Assembly: GCA_003445035.1 (NCBI GenBank)
Contig: DLVV01000096.1
Span: 7,103-18,823, forward strand
Direction: 5' to 3'
From: Planctomycetaceae bacterium
GTDB lineage: Bacteria; Planctomycetota; Planctomycetia; Planctomycetales; Planctomycetaceae
DNA length: 11,721 bases
Shown here: in pieces, positions 7,635 to 11,721 of the stretch
Numbering within the stretch: the stretch's first letter is position 1
Layout of the letters: each line of letters begins with the position of its first letter
Translations under genes and position numbers: made by a program
The notes under the pieces: generated by a model
Told to the model about the DNA's origin: nothing
Seen by the model: only the letters and a program-made list of their open reading frames with translations
Databases searched by the model: none

Positions 7635-7663
7635 TCGACATCGGCCACGTGATGGGTCAGAAT
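7635..7663 (+). promoter_or_regulatory. Candidate promoter for the small membrane protein
   Basis: TCGACA (7635-7640, five of six bases matching TTGACA) and CAGAAT (7658-7663, four of six matching TATAAT) are separated by 17 bases, just after the deacetylase stop. Transcription would start near 7670, about 56 bases before the ATG at 7726. The call is by eye. The small gene could equally be read through from the operon upstream. Confidence 0.35.
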
Positions 7664-7725
7664 CGGGCCGAAGTCAGAAGCCGGCTGGTCGGCTGGACGA
7701 CCGATGGGGATGGAGCACGACACCG

Positions 7726-7980
7726 ATGACCGACGACGCCACTGCCGCCGACCCGATCTTCAGCGCGGCCGAGGTCCAGGCGTTTGAAGAGTCCGACAAG
7801 AGTGTGGGGAAAGCGATCGGACTGATGCTGGCCGCCCTGTTCAGCCTGTTCGTTCCCCTGATGCTCAGTTTCTGGCTGGGGGTCGGCACCACGACGTCGG
7901 TGGTTGAGGGCGAGACGGACGACGCGGCGGCCACGGTGGATGGCGACCGGCACCCCGATTCGGCGCACAAGCACGACTAG
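7726..7980 (+). CDS. Small single-pass membrane protein of unknown function
   Basis: An 84-residue protein with three parts: an acidic N-terminus (about 1-28, including FSAAEVQAFEESDKSVGK), one hydrophobic helix at about 29-52 (IGLMLAALFSLFVPLMLSFW) and an acidic, His-ending tail (GDRHPDSAHKHD). The positive-inside balance is weak, so the topology is uncertain. A GGAG lies ten bases before the ATG, and codon use resembles that of its neighbours. I recall short planctomycete proteins with the same FSxxE...AGK...GLML pattern, but no function is known to me. The gene is 93 bases after the deacetylase. It ends inside the stop codon of the facing BRCT-MerR-TPR gene: the palindrome CTAG at 7977-7980 supplies TAG to both strands. 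The His-rich end might bind metal, but that is a guess. Confidence 0.75.
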   Translation: MTDDATAADPIFSAAEVQAFEESDKSVGKAIGLMLAALFSLFVPLMLSFWLGVGTTTSVVEGETDDAAATVDGDRHPDSAHKHD

Positions 7981-9257
7981 CCGCCGTCGATGGCGACCGT
8001 GTTGTTGGCGGATTCCGCTCCGGAAAGTCTCTGTCTTGCTGTCTCGGCCCACGGGCCGCGATTGTCGAACGTGAGATAGCGTTCCCAATGAGAGGTCGCC
8101 TCGTCGGTACGACCGAGTCCGTGCAGGATCTCGCCCTTGTGCCAGTGCGCGTCGGGGAAGTCCGGGTGCACCTCCAGGGCCACTTCAAACGCGTCGAGTG
8201 CAGACTCGTGTTCGCCCAGTTCAGCATGCAGGCAGCCCAGTTGGGTCCAGGCCTCGATGTAACCGTGGTCGTGTTCGACGGCCGCGTGGTAGCGTTCCAG
8301 TGCCGCCCGTGACCGACCGCAGCGATAGAGGGCTTCGGCAAGGTGGAAATGGGCTTCCGCTTCGTCGGGACGGTCCATCAGGCACATTCGGAATGCCTCG
8401 ATCGACTCCTCGGCCTCATCCTGCTCGAGCAGTTCCCGGCCCTGGTCGAACCAGTCACGGAACCCCCAGTGCTCGTGCGGCCGACTGGGAGTCCAGTCGG
8501 TCATCGGCAGCCGACTGCGGGCCTCGCTCGCATGTTTGGCTGTCGGTTGCGGGTCGTCATCGAATCCCAGCAGTCGTTGGCCGCTGGCCGGTTCGATCAA
8601 CCCGTGTTGGTCCCGGAAGACGATTCGTGAATCGTGGGCGAGCATCTCGAGCTGGTCGATCGAACGTTGGCCGTTGCGGAAAAGCGGGGCAAGTTGTCCG
8701 AGGCTTTTTTCGATCTCTCTCCGTGGCACGCCCTGGGCCAGCAGTTCACTGAGCCGCCTGGCGCTGGCGACGTCCTGAAACGAGAAATACGGAAGGCGGT
8801 GGACGCGGCGGAGCGGTGTGATCAGTCCGGCACGATCCCAGCGACGGATCAGGTGAACAGACACTCCCAGCAGGTTGCTGAGCATCGCGGGCGTGTAGGC
8901 CTTGTGGATCTCGGTTCGCGTCTCGTCCAGCCCCAGCAGATGCAGCCACTCGGACTCGGTGATGGTTCTCAGTGGCAGCCCCTGGCGGGCCAGTTCGTTG
9001 GCGTTCTGCCACTTGACCGACGGTTGACCGTTGGCTTCCAGTGGCCAGCCTTCTTCGCCGACGACCAGCATCGTGGTCTGGCGGTTGACGTGTTGCGTCG
9101 AGGTGCCGCCGTGGTCGGCGACCAATTCCATCGCTTCGGCGTGTGTCATCGACGCCAGGACCCCGGTGAAGGCCACTTGCTCGGCTTGCAGGCAGGGTGA
9201 GCCGGCCAGCGGGGCAGGGGAGGGCGTGGGGGCGGACTCTGGTCTGTTTTCGGTCAC
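7977..9257 (-). CDS. BRCT + MerR-type HTH + TPR multidomain protein
   Basis: A 426-residue protein with an unusual domain order. Residues 1-24 are a Pro/Ala/Ser-rich lead. Residues 25-110 look like a BRCT domain of the NAD-ligase or DNA-polymerase epsilon type: VAFTGVLASMTHAEAMELV, the HGG turn at 49-51, TTMLVVGEEGWPL and a final SEWLHLLGL. Residues 119-188 resemble a MerR-family DNA-binding domain: YTPAMLSNLLGVSVHLIRRW, the wing around RRVHRLPYFSFQDV, then RLSELLAQGV. Residues 266-401 hold about four TPR repeats (for example AHFHLAEALYRCGRSRAALE). There is no catalytic motif. The likely role is DNA binding coupled to protein scaffolding, so this is a regulator or DNA-associated adaptor; the target is unknown. 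The start is a GTG at 9257 with only a weak AGG before it. BRCT begins near residue 25, so the true start cannot be far downstream. It is divergent from glyA, with a 209-base gap. Confidence 0.85.
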   Translation of the reverse strand: MTENRPESAPTPSPAPLAGSPCLQAEQVAFTGVLASMTHAEAMELVADHGGTSTQHVNRQTTMLVVGEEGWPLEANGQPSVKWQNANELARQGLPLRTITESEWLHLLGLDETRTEIHKAYTPAMLSNLLGVSVHLIRRWDRAGLITPLRRVHRLPYFSFQDVASARRLSELLAQGVPRREIEKSLGQLAPLFRNGQRSIDQLEMLAHDSRIVFRDQHGLIEPASGQRLLGFDDDPQPTAKHASEARSRLPMTDWTPSRPHEHWGFRDWFDQGRELLEQDEAEESIEAFRMCLMDRPDEAEAHFHLAEALYRCGRSRAALERYHAAVEHDHGYIEAWTQLGCLHAELGEHESALDAFEVALEVHPDFPDAHWHKGEILHGLGRTDEATSHWERYLTFDNRGPWAETARQRLSGAESANNTVAIDGG

Positions 9258-9294
9258 TGCCTGGGCGACGGCAAAGGGGTTGAGAGAGACGATA

Positions 9295-9324
9295 GTGGCA
9301 AAACGCTGCGGCGAGGTCTATAAA
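9295..9324 (+). promoter_or_regulatory. Weak candidate promoter for glyA
   Basis: GTGGCA (9295-9300, four of six) and TATAAA (9319-9324, five of six) are separated by 18 bases. TATAAA is the most A/T-rich -10-like element in this otherwise GC-rich 209-base divergent gap. It would leave a leader of about 136 bases before glyA. I found no convincing promoter for the divergent BRCT-MerR-TPR gene in the same gap. Confidence 0.3.
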
Positions 9325-9347
9325 CAGTCGGTCCCGAGTGAAAGGAT

Positions 9348-9398
9348 GGATCCGCGGGGAGCTGAAAGTCGTTCGCGCGAGACGAGGCTCGCAGATCC
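9348..9398 (+). other. Possible folded leader upstream of glyA
   Basis: GGATC (9348-9352) can pair with GATCC (9394-9398), enclosing an inner hairpin GCGAG (9377-9381)/CTCGC (9388-9392) with a six-base loop. It lies in the predicted glyA 5' leader. It does not look like the glycine, THF or SAM riboswitch patterns that I know. Short GC-rich stems are common by chance at this base composition. Confidence 0.2.
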
Positions 9399-9466
9399 GG
9401 TGCGGCAATTCAAGTTGATCGGGCCGACCCAGTTGAGGACGGCCGGGGAAGGGAGTCCGGCGAGCG

Positions 9467-10708
9467 ATGAGTGATCTTCAGCAGATGGATTCGGCGGTCT
9501 GGGATGCGATACAGGCTGAACGCGTCCGGCAGACCGACGGGCTCGAGTTGATCGCTTCGGAGAACTACACCAGTGCCGCGGTGATCGAGGCGGCCGGCAG
9601 CGTGCTGACCAACAAGTACGCCGAGGGGTATCCCGGGCGGCGGTACTATGGCGGCTGCCAGCACGTCGACGACGTCGAGAGACTGGCGAGGGACCGGGCC
9701 TGCGAGTTGTTCGGTGCCGAGCACGCCAACGTCCAACCGCACTCGGGCAGCCAGGCCAACATGTCGGTCTACCTGACCGAACTGGAACCTGGCGACTCCT
9801 ACCTGGCGATGGACCTGGCCCACGGCGGACACCTGACTCACGGAATGCACCTGAATTTTTCGGGCCAGCTGTACAACGTGGCTCATTACGGTGTTCGCGA
9901 GGATGACCATCGGATCGATTATGACCAGGTTGCCTCGATGGCCCGCGAGTTGAAGCCCAAGATGATCGTCGCCGGCGCCAGTGCGTATCCCCGAGAGATC
10001 GACCACCCGAAGTTCGCCGAAATCGCTCGCGAAGTGGGAGCCCTGTTGATGGTCGACATGGCGCACTACGCGGGCTTGGTGGCTGCCGGTCTGCACAACA
10101 ATCCCGTCGAGGTGGCCGACTACGTGACGTCAACCTCTCACAAGACTCTCCGCGGCCCGCGGGCGGGATTCGTGTTGACCCGCGAGGCGAATGCCCGGAA
10201 CCTGGATCGCTCGATCTTTCCCGGCATGCAGGGTGGGCCGTTGTGCCACATCGTGGCCGGCAAGGCCGTCTGTTTTGGTGAAGCACTGGAGCCGTCCTTC
10301 CGTGAATACGCCCAGTCGGTCATCGACAATGCCCAGGTGCTGGCCGAAACGCTGGTGGCCGGCGGATTGCAACTGGCCAGTGGGGGAACCGACAACCACC
10401 TGATGCTGGCCGACGTCACGCCGGTTGGGCTGACCGGGAAGATTGCCGAGGAGTCGCTCGACCGAGCTGGTATCACGGTCAACAAGAACATGATTCCCTT
10501 CGACCAGCGGAAGCCGCTGGATCCCAGCGGGGTACGGATCGGCACCGCGGCGTTGACCACCCGCGGAATGGGCACCGACGAGATGAAGCGGGTCGGCGGC
10601 TGGATTCTGGAAGTGCTCGGGGCGGCGGACGACGAATCGGTCGGCGAAAAGGTGCGGAGTGAAATCGCGACCTTCTGCAGCGATTTCCCGGTTCCGGGGA
10701 TTTCCTAG
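9467..10708 (+). CDS. glyA: Serine hydroxymethyltransferase
   Basis: A cytoplasmic PLP enzyme interconverting serine plus tetrahydrofolate with glycine plus 5,10-methylene-tetrahydrofolate; it is the main supply of one-carbon units. The 413-residue length is normal. Family motifs are all present: LIASENYTS at 28-36, [16 protein letters not shown] at 49-64, PHSGSQAN at 91-98, [12 protein letters not shown] at 197-208, and [12 protein letters not shown] at 221-232 with the PLP lysine K226. The usual run is [12 protein letters not shown], so one Thr is Ser here, a mild change. TDNHL at 308-312, then [13 protein letters not shown] near 357-369, complete the pattern. A purine-rich GGGGAAGGGAG lies about 11 bases before the ATG. 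Its stop is nine bases from the stop of the facing larE gene, with no terminator-like hairpin between. Confidence 0.97.
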   Translation: MSDLQQMDSAVWDAIQAERVRQTDGLELIASENYTSAAVIEAAGSVLTNKYAEGYPGRRYYGGCQHVDDVERLARDRACELFGAEHANVQPHSGSQANMSVYLTELEPGDSYLAMDLAHGGHLTHGMHLNFSGQLYNVAHYGVREDDHRIDYDQVASMARELKPKMIVAGASAYPREIDHPKFAEIAREVGALLMVDMAHYAGLVAAGLHNNPVEVADYVTSTSHKTLRGPRAGFVLTREANARNLDRSIFPGMQGGPLCHIVAGKAVCFGEALEPSFREYAQSVIDNAQVLAETLVAGGLQLASGGTDNHLMLADVTPVGLTGKIAEESLDRAGITVNKNMIPFDQRKPLDPSGVRIGTAALTTRGMGTDEMKRVGGWILEVLGAADDESVGEKVRSEIATFCSDFPVPGIS

Positions 10709-10717
10709 ACGGCCGAA

Positions 10718-11593
10718 TCAGTCGCTTCCCAGCACCTGCAGGTCGTCGATGGCGATGACCGAGTTGAGGCTGCCCGAGCGGAATCCCTCGAGGTCGATGG
10801 TCACGAAGGCGAAGCCCAGTTCGCGGAGCTTCGCGGTGATGGCCTGGCGATTGGATGTGTCCAGCATCCGGGGCAATTCGTCGACGGGAACCTCGATGCG
10901 AGCCAACTCGTTGGCTTCGTGCCGGACACGGAACTCGACCAGCCCGAACTCCTCGCGGAGGTACTTTTCGGCTTCGTCCACGCGTCGGACCCGTTCGGTT
11001 GTCACTCCGACCCCGTAGGCGATGCGGCTCGACAGGCAGGGCATCGCCGGCTTGTCCCAGACCGGCAGGTCCCAGTGACGGGCCAGGTCGCGGACGTCCT
11101 GTTTGTTCAGGCCGACATCCAGCAGTGGGCTGCGAACGGCGTGTTCACCGGCGGCAACCATCCCGGGCCGGTGGTCTCCCTGGTCGTCGACGTTGGCTCC
11201 GTTGGCGATGACATCGACGTCGAGTTGCGGAAGGATGTGCTCCAACTGCGTGTAAAGCTCGGTCTTGCAGAAGTAGCAGCGGTTGGGTTCGTTCTTCAGG
11301 TAGTCGGGATTGTCGAACTCGTCGGTTTCGATCACGACGTGGCGAATTCCGATCTGCCGGGCCAGCGTCTCGGCCTGCTCCCGTTCGCCACTGGCCAGGC
11401 TGGGGCTGACGGCCGTAACCGCTACCGCGTCGTCACCACAGGCCTCCTGGGCGGCCCGGGCCACCACGGTGCTGTCGACGCCGGCCGAAAAAGCCACCGC
11501 GACCCGGCCGTAGCCGGCCAACGTGGCCAGCAACGTCTCGAGCTTCTCTTGCAGGGCGGGGAGGAGAGCCTCAGTCATCGGTGGAGAAATCAT
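10718..11593 (-). CDS. larE: LarE-type ATP-dependent sacrificial sulfurtransferase
   Basis: LarE proteins activate a pyridinium carboxylate with ATP and transfer sulfur from a cysteine, building the nickel-pincer nucleotide cofactor of lactate racemase (LarA) and related enzymes. The 291-residue product has an N-terminal PP-loop ATPase: VAVAFSAGVDSTVVA, with the loop SAGVDST at 36-42 where SGGVDST is usual. NRCYFCKTELY follows (C106, C109). PAMPCLSSRIAYG at 182-194 carries C186, which I take to correspond to the sacrificial cysteine region of Lactobacillus LarE. The C-terminal part (about 215-291) has FRVRHEANELARIEVP and a GFAFVTIDLEGFRSGSLN pattern typical of the family. The length is normal. 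The start is ATG at 11593; ATG at 11578 is also possible. No larA, larB or larC lies in the window, so its acceptor enzyme is unknown here. Many bacteria carry a stand-alone larE. Confidence 0.92.
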   Translation of the reverse strand: MISPPMTEALLPALQEKLETLLATLAGYGRVAVAFSAGVDSTVVARAAQEACGDDAVAVTAVSPSLASGEREQAETLARQIGIRHVVIETDEFDNPDYLKNEPNRCYFCKTELYTQLEHILPQLDVDVIANGANVDDQGDHRPGMVAAGEHAVRSPLLDVGLNKQDVRDLARHWDLPVWDKPAMPCLSSRIAYGVGVTTERVRRVDEAEKYLREEFGLVEFRVRHEANELARIEVPVDELPRMLDTSNRQAITAKLRELGFAFVTIDLEGFRSGSLNSVIAIDDLQVLGSD

Positions 11594-11624
11594 CCTGGTA
11601 GGAGTTGCGATCGGATCTGCCTCG

Positions 11625-11654
11625 ATGCTAGCACAGCTCCGAGGGTTGGCTCAA
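11625..11654 (-). promoter_or_regulatory. Candidate extended -10 promoter for larE
   Basis: On the minus strand, TTGAGC (11654-11649) and TAGCAT (11630-11625) are 18 bases apart, and TGC immediately before the -10 gives an extended TGn element. Each hexamer matches four of six consensus bases. Transcription would begin near 11618, about 25 bases before the larE ATG at 11593, which favours that start. The layout resembles the histidine kinase promoter candidate at 3660-3689. Confidence 0.45.
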
Positions 11655-11721
11655 CGACTTCCGGTCACTGAGTCCGATTCCGCGGCCGACGATGGGCCGG
11701 TCTTTACCGGCCTCGGTGATC
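11625..11721. other. Right-edge segment with open frames on both strands, undecided
   Basis: A plus-strand frame opens at ATG 11625 (MLAQLRGLAQRL, then VTESDSAADDG) and runs off the window, so it could be the start of a divergent gene. On the minus strand, one frame runs in from the edge and stops at TAG 11630-11628, with a product ending in LSQPSELC, and a second minus frame stops slightly earlier. At 97 bases none can be chosen. The plus ATG overlaps the proposed larE -10 element and lacks a Shine-Dalgarno, which counts mildly against it. Confidence 0.25.

Noticed and set aside
9346..9474. 42-codon open frame overlapping the glyA start as a leader peptide
   Set aside because: Its only Shine-Dalgarno-like bases directly abut the ATG, and the frame is part of a longer shadow frame running antisense to the BRCT-MerR-TPR gene. 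Noted only as a possibility in findings.

Overview
This window looks like chromosomal DNA from a Planctomycetota bacterium. It is GC-rich and densely packed. Several genes have a planctomycete flavour: a PEGA-domain lipoprotein with the APPWYQLPPLDF segment, an LmbE/PIG-L deacetylase with a SQRxWLxxQHG-like segment, a short 'FSAxE' single-pass membrane protein, an MCE protein ending in HPELLGVGG, a secreted Lys/Ala-rich protein and a stand-alone LarE. The assignment comes from remembered family resemblance, not from a search.

Layout. (1) Positions 1-116, minus: 5' end of a secreted Lys/Ala-rich protein. (2) 330-3157, plus: a three-gene MlaE-MlaF-MlaD (permease, ATPase, MCE protein) lipid-transport operon, with the last two genes joined by an ATGA overlap. 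(3) 3159-3569, minus: a PEGA-domain lipoprotein, tail to tail with the MCE gene, with one base between the two stop codons. (4) 3570-3733: a divergent promoter region with back-to-back promoter-like elements whose two -35 hexamers lie inside a 9-bp inverted repeat. (5) 3734-7632, plus: an NtrB-like membrane histidine kinase, an NtrC-like sigma-54 response regulator with intact GAFTGA, and a PIG-L/LmbE deacetylase, closely spaced and probably co-transcribed. (6) 7726-7980, plus: a small single-pass membrane protein. (7) 7977-9257, minus: an unusual BRCT + MerR-type helix-turn-helix + TPR protein. Its stop codon shares the palindrome CTAG with the stop of the facing gene. (8) 9467-10708, plus: glyA (serine hydroxymethyltransferase). 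(9) 10718-11593, minus: larE-type ATP-dependent sulfurtransferase, with a promoter candidate just upstream. (10) 11594-11721: an edge segment, ambiguous.

How the genes may work together. MlaE, MlaF and MlaD should form one inner-membrane lipid transporter. The kinase and regulator form a two-component pair that would activate sigma-54 promoters. I saw no convincing -24/-12 element in the intergenic gaps here, so their targets are probably elsewhere. glyA and larE are metabolic genes with no visible link to each other. I see no CRISPR array, tRNA, rRNA, insertion sequence, phage gene or obvious defence island.

The two items most worth a second look are the BRCT-MerR-TPR protein and the symmetric divergent promoter at about 3603-3689. 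Most of the remaining content is ordinary core-type sequence. Promoter calls were made by eye against sigma-70 consensus hexamers and are tentative.
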